Shown: positions 27,198 through 34,520 of the stretch, in pieces | Layout: each line of letters starts with the position of its first letter | Numbering within the stretch: the stretch's first letter is position 1 | Assembly (NCBI GenBank): GCA_964479275.1 | Contig: CAYZLR010000002.1 | Coordinates: 1 to 64,000, forward strand | DNA: 64,000 bases | DNA from: CALLPQ01 sp964479275 | Lineage (GTDB): Bacteria > Pseudomonadota > Alphaproteobacteria > Caulobacterales > Parvularculaceae | Reading direction: 5' to 3' | The notes under the pieces: model-generated | Told to the model about the DNA's origin: nothing | Database searches by the model: none | Seen by the model: the letters and a program-made list of their open reading frames with translations, nothing else | Made by a program: the position numbers and the translations under genes

Positions 27198-27783
27198 ATT
27201 ATATGAAAAAATACAATATTCTAATAGATTACTTATAGATAATACTGTTAGAATAATATTTAGAGAGTATGTTAACAGAAATGCTAATTACTTTTTTAGA
27301 TATAGTATTCAAAATAGTCAAAGACCTGAACATATAGCATTTGACTTCTATGGGGATGCTCGTTTACATTGGATTATATTATTAGCTAATAATATCATAG
27401 ATCCATTTCATGATTGGCCTATGGATTATTCTGTATTCTTGGCTTATTTGGAAAATAAATATTTGCCTGAAAACTTAGAGCCGCATGATTGGAATTCTTT
27501 CATCGATGAAGATGGAAATCCTATTCCAGACCCAGGAAATGATTTAGATAGAGCTAAATATGGAATAACAAATTTAGATTTTTATTTAGCTCAAATAAGG
27601 GAATATAGAAAGGATGGTGTTCGAATAAAACAACCAGGAAATATTGTAGACCAAAATTTATTTGGCGTTACTAATTTTATGTTTGAAGAACAATTAAATG
27701 AAGACAAAAGACTAATTCAGATACCATTACCTGAATTAATCGATACAGTTGAAAGGGACTTAATTAGACTTTTAGGAAATTAA
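27184..27783 (+). CDS. 53: Baseplate wedge protein gp53
   Basis: 199 residues, nearly the T4 length (196). The block H-I-A-F-D-F-Y-G-D-A-R-L-H-W-I-I-L-L-A-N-N (about 50-70) and D-P-F-H-D-W-P are family signatures. gp53 links wedges to the hub and forms the baseplate ring with gp6 and gp7. Its ATG lies within the end of the upstream membrane protein gene. Confidence 0.9.
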   Translation: MADYRLYEKIQYSNRLLIDNTVRIIFREYVNRNANYFFRYSIQNSQRPEHIAFDFYGDARLHWIILLANNIIDPFHDWPMDYSVFLAYLENKYLPENLEPHDWNSFIDEDGNPIPDPGNDLDRAKYGITNLDFYLAQIREYRKDGVRIKQPGNIVDQNLFGVTNFMFEEQLNEDKRLIQIPLPELIDTVERDLIRLLGN

Positions 27784-27864
27784 AACCTAAATGTTTTATC
27801 TAATGGATTATTAGAATTTTCGTTTTTAATTATTCCCATATAACTATTCATAAAAGGTAAAATT

Positions 27865-29031
27865 TTGCCAGAGATAAGCACAGATGTACAAGATAATTAT
27901 GAGTTATTAACTCTAGATCTTGATGGTACAGATATTAGAAATGAATTTATAGCAATTTCAATATATGAGAATATATTTGAGAATGATATGACTCTGTCTA
28001 TTGATTTCTTAGAAACAAAAAATTACTTAGAAATAAAACAGTTTCAAGAGGGCGTTACTTTAAATATAGAATATTTTAGTAAATATCCACCAAGAATTAA
28101 ACGGATGGATTTATTTAAAGCTGAATTTCAGTGTTATTCTACAGAAAGAGTTAAATCTCAGAATCAAGGTAAAAAGATTTATCGAATGCACTTTATAACT
28201 AAAGAGCAACACAATCAATCTAAAGTGTTAGTAAGCAGACCTTATAGAGATCAACCTACAACAGATATTATAACATCTTTATTTTCTTTTAGTAACCCAA
28301 CAGTTCCTTTAGATATTGAACCTAGTGAAGATTTTGTACCTTTATTTGTTGTTCCTCAATGGAATCCATGGAAAACGATAAATCATTTATCTAAAGATGC
28401 TTTAAAAGCTGATAAAAATGACTATGTATTTTTTAGAGATAAAGAAAAATATGTTTGTAAACCAATTTCTATTTTAATGGAAGAACCATCTATACAAGAA
28501 TATAGAATGGATCAAATGAATTTAAATTGGGAATACGATAAAACTGTTGAGCATGAAACTATTAAAACTTGGAAACAAGAAAAGGCTTTATGGAATTCAT
28601 TAAAAAATATCAATAGCGGATTATATGGTTCTAGATTTCACAAATATAATGGTATAACTAAAATATCAGAATTTTTAGAATCTACGGGTAAGCCATCAGA
28701 ATTTTCTAGTGAAGATAACCTTCACATATTTGATCATGATAATTATTTTAATAGAGAAAACATTGCTTTATATAGACAAGATAGACTTGAAAAAATTACA
28801 GCTATAAATGAAGAAAGACTTATAGTTGAAGTTAGATCTAATACTAATTTAACAGTTGGTAAAAATTTAGATATAAGAATACCAACTACTAAAGAGTTAA
28901 GTATTATTGACGCAAATATAGCTAAAGAAGATGATGTAAGATTAACAGGAAAGTATTTAATATCTAAATTAAGACATCAGATTTCTAGATCTGATGCATC
29001 TATGATATATGAAGTAATAAAAATAAGATAG
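27865..29031 (+). CDS. 27: Baseplate hub protein gp27
   Basis: 388 residues, close to T4 gp27 (391). The N-terminal domain has the tube-like fold pattern (I-R-N-E-F-I-A-I-S-I-Y-E-N-I-F-E-N-D). The middle motif F-V-V-P-Q-W-N-P-W-K-T-I-N-H-L is typical of gp27/gpD-type hubs. It forms the trimeric socket for the gp5 spike. The start codon is TTG at 27865 after AAAGG; no upstream ATG fits. Confidence 0.85.
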   Translation: MPEISTDVQDNYELLTLDLDGTDIRNEFIAISIYENIFENDMTLSIDFLETKNYLEIKQFQEGVTLNIEYFSKYPPRIKRMDLFKAEFQCYSTERVKSQNQGKKIYRMHFITKEQHNQSKVLVSRPYRDQPTTDIITSLFSFSNPTVPLDIEPSEDFVPLFVVPQWNPWKTINHLSKDALKADKNDYVFFRDKEKYVCKPISILMEEPSIQEYRMDQMNLNWEYDKTVEHETIKTWKQEKALWNSLKNINSGLYGSRFHKYNGITKISEFLESTGKPSEFSSEDNLHIFDHDNYFNRENIALYRQDRLEKITAINEERLIVEVRSNTNLTVGKNLDIRIPTTKELSIIDANIAKEDDVRLTGKYLISKLRHQISRSDASMIYEVIKIR

Positions 29032-29034
29032 TAA

Positions 29035-29068
29035 AGTTTCTCTAGAGAAACTGCTCTGCGCAGCAGAG
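29035..29068 (+). terminator. Tandem palindromes after gene 27
   Basis: An 18-bp perfect palindrome (29035-29052, AGTTTCTCTAGAGAAACT) is followed at once by the hairpin CTCTGC-GCA-GCAGAG (29054-29068) and T-rich sequence. They lie between the plus-strand gene 27 and convergent minus-strand genes and probably stop transcription. Confidence 0.5.
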
Positions 29069-29142
29069 TTATATTATTAAAAGATTTAATATAAGAAGAA
29101 TTTTGTTTATTATATCAGTCGGTTCAAAAATAGATATAAAGA

Positions 29143-29286
29143 TTACAAATCTTTAATATTTTTTAGATCCTTTCTTAGTTGTTGCTTTTCCTTAGACCTT
29201 TTAGAAGACTTAGATTTTGTATGAGCTCCACCCTTCTTCATCAATGGATTTATAGCATGTTTGTGTCTTGGTTTTAGAGTATTCAT
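29143..29286 (-). CDS. Small highly basic protein
   Basis: 47 residues, with a Lys/Arg/His-rich composition (M-N-T-L-K-P-R-H-K-H, then K-S-K-S-S-K-R-S-K-E-K). It could bind nucleic acid. It directly follows the HNH endonuclease gene with an 8-bp gap, so the two may be co-transcribed. It is short, but the frame has normal phage codon usage. Confidence 0.45.
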   Translation of the reverse strand: MNTLKPRHKHAINPLMKKGGAHTKSKSSKRSKEKQQLRKDLKNIKDL

Positions 29287-29294
29287 ATTTGTTT

Positions 29295-29957
29295 CTATAA
29301 TTCGTTAAACCAGAAACCTAAGTCTCTGAATGTCTTACCTATTATGTCTTCCTTAGTACCTATACTTTTTAAATAATTAGAATGACCATATGATTTTGAA
29401 TTTATAACTCTATCAGCATCTTTGCACCATTTATGTATAGTGATAAATGGTAGCATCGGTATATTTTGCTCTGCTTCTAATGATGTAATAAATGTTCCGT
29501 AGGGAGTTCGATAATTACCTTTATATTTAGGGTGCTTCTTGCCTATTTTAGCCTTAGACATTTTATCTTTAGTTTCAATTGAAATTTTCTTACCAAAATT
29601 GTAGTGATTCTTACCTTTCATTCTTAATGACATATAAATAGAGTAATCTTGGCGCAGACTTTGATATATTTTAGAATTAATTCTAACGTTTTCGTCTCTA
29701 TTTGACATAAACATATAAGCACATAACATCTTATAATAATATTCATCCTTTGTAAATTTAATTAGAAGCATATGAGCAATAAAGTGTTCCCTAGCAGTAA
29801 GTAAAACTAGGTTATCGGGCTCATCTGAACCACCTAAAGACTTAGGAGTTATATGGTGAGATTCATAATAAACTTCTTTAGACTTTCTTCTGTCGAGATT
29901 TTTACGTGAGCTACATAGATTAAAATAATGAAAATAGTATTTGTTCTTAATAAACAT
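29295..29957 (-). CDS. HNH homing endonuclease with NUMOD3-type repeats
   Basis: 220 residues. The HNH motif is at about 34-62: S-H-H-I-T-P-K-S-L-G-G-S, N-L-V-L-L-T-A-R-E-H-F. A NUMOD3-type DNA-binding segment lies around 113-140 (G-K-N-H-Y-N-F-G-K-K-I-S, S-K-A-K-I-G-K-K-H-P). The C-terminus contains I-G-K-T-F-R-D-L-G-F-W-F. It is a free-standing mobile gene inserted minus-strand between hub genes 27 and 5. A GGGG-containing Shine-Dalgarno precedes the ATG. Confidence 0.85.
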   Translation of the reverse strand: MFIKNKYYFHYFNLCSSRKNLDRRKSKEVYYESHHITPKSLGGSDEPDNLVLLTAREHFIAHMLLIKFTKDEYYYKMLCAYMFMSNRDENVRINSKIYQSLRQDYSIYMSLRMKGKNHYNFGKKISIETKDKMSKAKIGKKHPKYKGNYRTPYGTFITSLEAEQNIPMLPFITIHKWCKDADRVINSKSYGHSNYLKSIGTKEDIIGKTFRDLGFWFNEL

Positions 29958-29967
29958 CTTAGCCCCT

Positions 29968-29975
29968 TATAAATA
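29968..29975 (+). promoter_or_regulatory. Late promoter octamer TATAAATA
   Basis: A perfect octamer directed toward 30075 and gene 5. The transcript would begin just before the structured leader at 29982-30050. Confidence 0.6.
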
Positions 29976-29981
29976 TAATAG

Positions 29982-30050
29982 TAATGAGGGACAGCATTAG
30001 TTAGCTCCGATGTTGATAATTGTTGGCGCAGTTATCTTACCTCTTCATTA
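29982..30050 (+). ncRNA. Predicted three-way-junction RNA in the 5' leader of the gene-5 operon
   Basis: The outer stem is TAATGAGG (29982-29989) with CCTC-TTC-ATTA (30040-30050, TTC bulged). Hairpin 1 is AGCAT 29993-29997 with ATGTT 30010-30014. Hairpin 2 is GATAATTG 30015-30022 with CAGTTATC 30029-30036 (loop TTGGCG). The two imperfect pairs are G.U on the plus-strand RNA but A.C on the minus strand, which favours a plus transcript. Function unknown; a leader switch or processing element is possible. Confidence 0.5.
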
Positions 30051-30074
30051 TTATTTATAAAATCAAAAATAGAT

Positions 30075-30350
30075 ATGGAAAAATATAAAAATCTTCCAAC
30101 AGTAATACAAGCAGCTCGCTGGATGGGAATGACTAATAAAGATGCAGAAAAATTCTCTGAAGATCATAAAATTCCTGTTTTTAAAGTTGGTGCTCGAAAC
30201 GGCAAGTTTGGTTTAATTGTTCAAACTTTAGAAGGTGATGCCGTAGCACAAAGAGGCACTTGGATTTTGAAAGGTACTAAAGGTGAATTTTGGCCTGTTC
30301 GAGCAGATATATTTAAACAAAAATATGAAAAAGTAGAAGATGATTCTTAA
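30075..30350 (+). CDS. PGDYG-domain protein
   Basis: 91 residues. The pattern V-Q-T-L-E-G-D-A-V-A-Q-R-G-T-W-I-L-K-G-T-K-G-E-F then W-P-V and F-K-Q-K-Y resembles the small PGDYG domain common in phages, whose biochemical role is unknown. It sits directly before gene 5 with an 11-bp overlap and behind a structured leader. Confidence 0.7.
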   Translation: MEKYKNLPTVIQAARWMGMTNKDAEKFSEDHKIPVFKVGARNGKFGLIVQTLEGDAVAQRGTWILKGTKGEFWPVRADIFKQKYEKVEDDS

Positions 30351-31230
30351 AAACGGAAAATTAATATCAGGTATTGTTGAAGATAATGCTTCAGATCCAT
30401 TGAAATTAGGTCGCTGTAAAGTAAGATTGTTTGGAATTCATAATGAGAAAAAGGAAGTTGCTGGACCTAAAGGTATTCCAACAGAAGATTTACCATGGGC
30501 ACTGCCGTTATCAAGTTTAGAATCAGGTCTTATGAGTGGATTAGGCACAGGGCCAGTCCGAATAACAAACGGTAGTGAAGTTCTTTGTTTAGTTAGAGAT
30601 GATCTTTATCAAGATATAGTTATGATAGGAGTAATTCCAGGCGTTCATATAGAACCAGCGAAGCCTGAAATTGGATTTCAAGATCCATCTGGAACTTATC
30701 CTTTAGAAGATAGATTAGAAGAGCCAGATACTAATAGACTTGCTCGAAAAGAAAAATTTGATGAAACTATATTATTAGATAAAACAGCAAGAGTACTAAA
30801 AGATATACCTATGAAAGGCGGCGGCTCATGGTCTGAACCATTACCTGTAGATTATATCAATCCTGAATATCCTAAAAATCAGGTAACTGAAACCGAATCA
30901 GGCCACGTATTTGAAATTGACGACACGCCTGGATTTGAAAGAATTTCTACTTGGCATAAATCAGGAGCTTTCGATGAGACAATTAATACAGGCGAGCGCA
31001 TAATAAAAGTTCCTAACAATATGTATATTACTATTGAAGAAGGTGAATTGGCCATCTATTCCGGCGGCGGCATATCTCTTACAGCTAAACAAGATATATC
31101 AATTTTAACAGAAGGGGCTTTTGCTGTACAAGCAAAAAATGGAATAAAACTGGACTCAGAAACAGAAATCCAAATCCAGTCAAAATTAAGAACCAGTATA
31201 GATGGTGCAAACGTTAGTGTTAATCGCTAG
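30340..31230 (+). CDS. 5: Baseplate central spike gp5-like, without lysozyme domain
   Basis: 296 residues versus 575 in T4. The N-terminal OB-fold is clear (D-P-L-K-L-G-R-C-K-V-R-L-F-G, D-L-P-W-A-L-P-L, N-G-S-E-V-L-C-L-V-R). The C-terminal part (about 215-296) has the beta-prism repeat pattern (I-S-L-T-A-K-Q-D-I-S-I-L-T). The central T4-lysozyme domain is absent. It forms the membrane-piercing spike on gp27. Confidence 0.8.
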   Translation: MILKNGKLISGIVEDNASDPLKLGRCKVRLFGIHNEKKEVAGPKGIPTEDLPWALPLSSLESGLMSGLGTGPVRITNGSEVLCLVRDDLYQDIVMIGVIPGVHIEPAKPEIGFQDPSGTYPLEDRLEEPDTNRLARKEKFDETILLDKTARVLKDIPMKGGGSWSEPLPVDYINPEYPKNQVTETESGHVFEIDDTPGFERISTWHKSGAFDETINTGERIIKVPNNMYITIEEGELAIYSGGGISLTAKQDISILTEGAFAVQAKNGIKLDSETEIQIQSKLRTSIDGANVSVNR

Positions 31231-31387
31231 AGCTTTGTTTATTTAAATAATGAATGAGATAATCTTTAAATCTCTTAGCTTCGATTTCATTTCTAGCAGG
31301 AACATAAATTTCGCAACCTGAATCATCTTTTACCATAACAAATATTTCACTTGTGTTAAATGGTAAATTTTTAAAAAAGTTATCCAT
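31220..31387 (-). CDS. Small protein, last gene of the 31-34 kb accessory operon
   Basis: 55 residues; AGAGGA lies before the ATG at 31387. It overlaps the end of gene 5 by 11 bp on the opposite strand. The sequence (F-V-M-V-K-D-D-S-G-C-E-I-Y-V-P-A-R-N-E-I-E-A) suggests a compact beta-beta-alpha fold. No family recognised. Confidence 0.65.
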   Translation of the reverse strand: MDNFFKNLPFNTSEIFVMVKDDSGCEIYVPARNEIEAKRFKDYLIHYLNKQSSSD

Positions 31388-31388
31388 T

Positions 31389-31673
31389 TTAATCCTCTAT
31401 AATATAATTATCATCGTAAATATAAGTTTTCATTAATTCTTTATGAGTTATTTCACCTAAACCGTATTTTCTGAAGTTTTCAAAAGAAACAACATAGCCA
31501 TCTAAATAAAAAGAATCAAAAAATATTTGTGAGCTTAATTCTTTACTATTGTCTAAATCATCTAAGCACTCTTTTATTAGACTTGCTAATTCTTCTTCAA
31601 TGTAATATATAAAACGTTTACATTCAACAGAATCAACTATTCTTCTATTAATAGTAATATACATTTTAGACAT
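31389..31673 (-). CDS. Unknown acidic protein
   Basis: 94 residues from ATG 31673, which has GGAG 8 nt upstream; an in-frame TTG at 31685 is less likely. It is helical, acidic and Tyr-rich. It overlaps the upstream gene by 8 bp (ATGTCTAA) and is co-translated in the accessory operon. Not recognised. Confidence 0.65.
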   Translation of the reverse strand: MSKMYITINRRIVDSVECKRFIYYIEEELASLIKECLDDLDNSKELSSQIFFDSFYLDGYVVSFENFRKYGLGEITHKELMKTYIYDDNYIIED

Positions 31674-32052
31674 TATCATCTCCAAAATTAATTTTATATT
31701 TCCTATTTGCCATTTTAGTTAATTTTTCTATAGCTGCGTCACGACCTCTAACTGCTTCAGTATTTATTCTCATATCAGATAACCATGTTCCCCATGTACC
31801 TCTAGGTATAGATCTTCTAAAGCCACGAAGAAATTCTACTTCGCACAGCGAACAATTCCAATAACAAAGATACTGAATTTGTTCATACCAACCCACCGGT
31901 CTTGAAGTATTTAATAAGTATGCAAATCCTGCTTCATTAGGAATAACATCAACTTCAAATATCATATATTTGTCATCCCATGGATTTTCGACTTTAGCTC
32001 TATTATCGATTTCTTCTGATTTAGAAAAATAATTTAAAAATTTTCTTAACAT
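31666..32052 (-). CDS. Unknown protein with Trp/Cys-rich centre
   Basis: 128 residues, with aromatic and Cys-rich middle (L-C-Y-W-N-C-S-L-C) and an Arg/Gly loop (R-G-F-R-R-S-I-P-R-G-T-W-G-T-W). The three Cys could bind a metal or be buried. It is the third-last gene of the accessory operon and abuts its neighbours. No family recognised. Confidence 0.65.
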   Translation of the reverse strand: MLRKFLNYFSKSEEIDNRAKVENPWDDKYMIFEVDVIPNEAGFAYLLNTSRPVGWYEQIQYLCYWNCSLCEVEFLRGFRRSIPRGTWGTWLSDMRINTEAVRGRDAAIEKLTKMANRKYKINFGDDNV

Positions 32053-32327
32053 TAGTATAAATTCTCACTATAAAGTGTTCCACCATTGGCGCAATCGCCG
32101 CCTACTCTTCTTCTAATTTGGCCTGCTGCCTTAGCAATTTTCCAAGCTTCTTCTCTTGTATGAAAATTTCTTCTATTATCAATAAAGCCTTGTTCCCAAA
32201 CTTTTCTTAAACTTAATAGTTTCATAATATCAACCATAAATTTATCGAAATGTCTAGCGCCAGGAATAATTAAATCTGTTTCTTTATGTTTATTAGCGGC
32301 GCAAACTATGTATATTTCACTTCTCAT
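32052..32327 (-). CDS. Conserved small phage protein (ARHxD / GTLYSENLY type)
   Basis: 91 residues. The pattern I-V-C-A-A-N, P-G-A-R-H-F-D, E-Q-G-F-I-D-N-R, T-R-E-E-A-W-K-I-A, A-G-Q-I and the exact ending L-Y-S-E-N-L-Y belong to a widespread family of small phage proteins of unknown function. It overlaps the genes on both sides. Confidence 0.75.
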   Translation of the reverse strand: MRSEIYIVCAANKHKETDLIIPGARHFDKFMVDIMKLLSLRKVWEQGFIDNRRNFHTREEAWKIAKAAGQIRRRVGGDCANGGTLYSENLY

Positions 32328-32818
32328 TGTGGATAAAATACTAACATAATTTCATTATCTTCGCCTACAGATGTAAACATATCAAATTTATATAATTCAA
32401 GAACATCATCTAAATCAATATGTATATTTCTATTTAAACCTACATAGATAAAACCTGAATCTTCTTGTAAGGATTGTTCTAATAAAGGCTCAACCCAGCC
32501 ACTGTGATTAGGTCTACAAACCATTCGCCAAACGCTAGGATTTGATGGAATTTTATGAGCAGGAATTATTTGAACATCAGAGAAATTATTACCTTCTCTT
32601 TTTATGATATCAATACCAGCCATCTTAATATTTCTATCGATTGCCTCAGCCGGAAGATCGCCGTTACCTGTTCCACAATCAATAAACATATCTATATCAA
32701 ATTCGTTCTGAACATCTTCTAAAACGCTCCAAAATTCTTCATTTGGTTCAAAAAATCTTAATCTTGGAAGAGTCATTGAACCTCTAACGCTTTCCATTAA
32801 TTGTTGAATTGTTTCCAT
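32324..32818 (-). CDS. Possible methyltransferase-fold protein
   Basis: 164 residues. F-I-D-C-G-T-G-N-G-D-L-P (about 44-55) looks like the SAM-binding loop, and A-G-I-D-I near 68-72 like the acidic end of strand 2. The C-terminal half is short, so this may be a minimal or inactive Rossmann protein. It is in the same operon as the phosphohistidine-like gene upstream (3 bp gap). Confidence 0.5.
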   Translation of the reverse strand: METIQQLMESVRGSMTLPRLRFFEPNEEFWSVLEDVQNEFDIDMFIDCGTGNGDLPAEAIDRNIKMAGIDIIKREGNNFSDVQIIPAHKIPSNPSVWRMVCRPNHSGWVEPLLEQSLQEDSGFIYVGLNRNIHIDLDDVLELYKFDMFTSVGEDNEIMLVFYPQ

Positions 32819-32821
32819 GAC

Positions 32822-33535
32822 TTACCTCGGTGAAAGAGTTAACTTATTTAAATTTAACCACAATTTAGAGAATGTTGGAAATCGTTCTATAGCATTATCT
32901 ACTCTAATAAGAATTTTGCCCTTTTCTCTAGATACTAAAGCTAAGTGAGCCATAGGGCCACCTTGTTCGCATACAATAATATCAGCATTAACAGCCGCTA
33001 GATCATATTCTATGCCAGCATTTGGAATAACGATAGCTTTTTTCTCATACTTATCATCATTTTTATCTTGACAATGAATATTCATACTACTCCAAGTAGT
33101 TCCGTCACGCATAGGCGTGTGTTCATAAACTGTAAATGAAAAATAAGGATCTTTATCTTTTCGGCCATCTGCTAATACTGTAAAATCAAAGCTAAATATT
33201 TTTTCATATTCCTTTTCAATAAGTCTTCTAGCCTCATATATACAATCATGATAAGAGTCAGTCAAGCCAGCACCCAACATCATATCAGTGTGATAAGGAT
33301 TATCCATTTGCATCTTAAATCCTGAATATGTAAAAGCTTTATATTCAGGTAAAAGATCTCTTACAGCATGCATTTTGCCAAAAACATACCAAATTAGAGC
33401 TCTTTTAGGAAAATTATAAACTTTTCCTTCATGAACTACTTTAAGCCATCCATGCTCTTTATCATTATTAGCGTAATCTTTTACTAATTTAATATACTCT
33501 TCGTTTTCTTCTAAAAATTCATCATAAAATTCCAT
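32822..33535 (-). CDS. Protein with C-terminal PEP-utiliser (phosphohistidine) swivel domain
   Basis: 237 residues. The first 150 residues are not recognised. The C-terminal part has A-D-I-I-V-C-E-Q-G-G-P-M-A-H-L-A-L-V-S-R (about 183-202), the G-G-x-x-x-H-x-A-x-x-x-R-E signature of the swivelling phosphohistidine domain of PEP synthase/PPDK/EI enzymes. The phospho-accepting His would be residue 197. No ATP-grasp or PEP-binding barrel is present. Confidence 0.6.
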   Translation of the reverse strand: MEFYDEFLEENEEYIKLVKDYANNDKEHGWLKVVHEGKVYNFPKRALIWYVFGKMHAVRDLLPEYKAFTYSGFKMQMDNPYHTDMMLGAGLTDSYHDCIYEARRLIEKEYEKIFSFDFTVLADGRKDKDPYFSFTVYEHTPMRDGTTWSSMNIHCQDKNDDKYEKKAIVIPNAGIEYDLAAVNADIIVCEQGGPMAHLALVSREKGKILIRVDNAIERFPTFSKLWLNLNKLTLSPR

Positions 33536-33545
33536 AATAAAATAC

Positions 33546-33989
33546 CTATTTAATATTGCTTAAATCTATTATACCATAAGGTTTAAAATTAATATACTCT
33601 TTTACAGTTAATTTTTCTTCATTATTAACCATAATATTACCGCTACCAACTGAAGATTTGATAGCAACGCCTTCAAAATTTTCAATTAAATAGTCTTGAC
33701 ACGCAACAAAATCTACAGAAAAAGGACATATTCCCAAAGCTTCTAAATCCGCATCATCTATATGCTTAAAACTTTGAAAACCGAGCTCCCAAGATAGAAT
33801 ATTAGAAGAAATTATTGCATGTTGACCTATATCTGCATAAAATATTCCATATTTCCTATAATAAACCCAGCCATATTGTCTATTTAAATCAGCCTCTTCA
33901 ATTGGCCTTGGACCTCCGATGCGAAAATCACACATGGCCCACCAAGTCTCATCAGGAATATTATCAAAATCTATATTAAGAGGTTTCAT
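33546..33989 (-). CDS. Unknown protein
   Basis: 147 residues from ATG 33989, preferred over an earlier in-frame start at 34013 because GAGAA precedes it. It overlaps the upstream gene by 14 bp. Trp/Tyr-rich first half (D-E-T-W-W-A-M-C-D-F-R), with G-S-G-N-I near the C-terminus. Not recognised. Confidence 0.65.
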   Translation of the reverse strand: MKPLNIDFDNIPDETWWAMCDFRIGGPRPIEEADLNRQYGWVYYRKYGIFYADIGQHAIISSNILSWELGFQSFKHIDDADLEALGICPFSVDFVACQDYLIENFEGVAIKSSVGSGNIMVNNEEKLTVKEYINFKPYGIIDLSNIK

Positions 33990-34185
33990 TTTTAAATTTC
34001 TCAGTAAAAGCATCTATATCTTTTTCTAGCTCATCTAAATCAACATGATAAGCAGTGTAAAATCCATTAAATGTATCGCCGCGCCAAGAATCTCTACCTA
34101 ACCACTTAATATTTGGATTGCTTCGCTTCCGATCTTTTAGAATTTCTTCCTTTAGTAATTCAACGAATTTATCTAAAGTGCTCAT
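33976..34185 (-). CDS. Small unknown protein
   Basis: 69 residues, amphipathic helix at the N-terminus (L-D-K-F-V-E-L-L-K-E-E-I-L-K) and acidic helix at the C-terminus. Second gene of the accessory operon, 2 bp after the first. No family recognised. Confidence 0.65.
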   Translation of the reverse strand: MSTLDKFVELLKEEILKDRKRSNPNIKWLGRDSWRGDTFNGFYTAYHVDLDELEKDIDAFTEKFKNETS

Positions 34186-34187
34186 AA

Positions 34188-34466
34188 TTAATATACTCCA
34201 ATTTGTGCATTCAATTTATTTTTATTAATGAGATTTATAGCAGCTTGGGCCGAATTAAATAATTTTGGCGTGCCATTCTTTCGAAAGACCAGATCTTGAT
34301 TTAATACTAATCCTGAATCATTAAACACTCTAATAACTGGAGGACCCTGAATACTAAATGCTTCTTCATTTTTCCAAGCGTCTCGAGCTTTCTTAATGAA
34401 AGATATTAATTCCTTTTTAGTTTTAAAGAATCTAAAAGGATGCTTCTTCATAATAAAAATATTCAT
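34188..34466 (-). CDS. First gene of accessory operon, unknown
   Basis: 92 residues, basic N-terminus (M-K-K-H-P-F-R-F-F-K-T-K-K). It is the first gene after the early-type promoter at 34487-34516. R-V-F-N-D-S-G-L-V-L and the K-N-G-T-P-K turn suggest a small beta domain. Not recognised. Confidence 0.65.
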   Translation of the reverse strand: MNIFIMKKHPFRFFKTKKELISFIKKARDAWKNEEAFSIQGPPVIRVFNDSGLVLNQDLVFRKNGTPKLFNSAQAAINLINKNKLNAQIGVY

Positions 34467-34486
34467 AATTAACTAACTTAATAAAT

Positions 34487-34516
34487 ATTATATAACAAAT
34501 AATTAAAAATGTAAAC
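34487..34516 (-). promoter_or_regulatory. Early-type promoter (GTTTAC-N18-TATAAT)
   Basis: GTTTAC 34516-34511, 18 nt, TATAAT 34492-34487 on the minus strand. It is placed to drive the nine-gene operon 34466 to 31220 and lies immediately before plus-strand gene 17. Confidence 0.75.
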
Positions 34517-34520
34517 TTTT

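Noticed and set aside
27780..27851. 23-codon minus-strand frame between genes 53 and 27
   Set aside because: Too short, no promoter or Shine-Dalgarno, and it overlaps the end of gene 53.
29982..30050. Hammerhead ribozyme or tRNA interpretation of the three-way junction
   Set aside because: The hammerhead core (CUGAUGA, GAAA) is absent and there is no acceptor stem with CCA or T-loop, so only an unclassified structured RNA is claimed.
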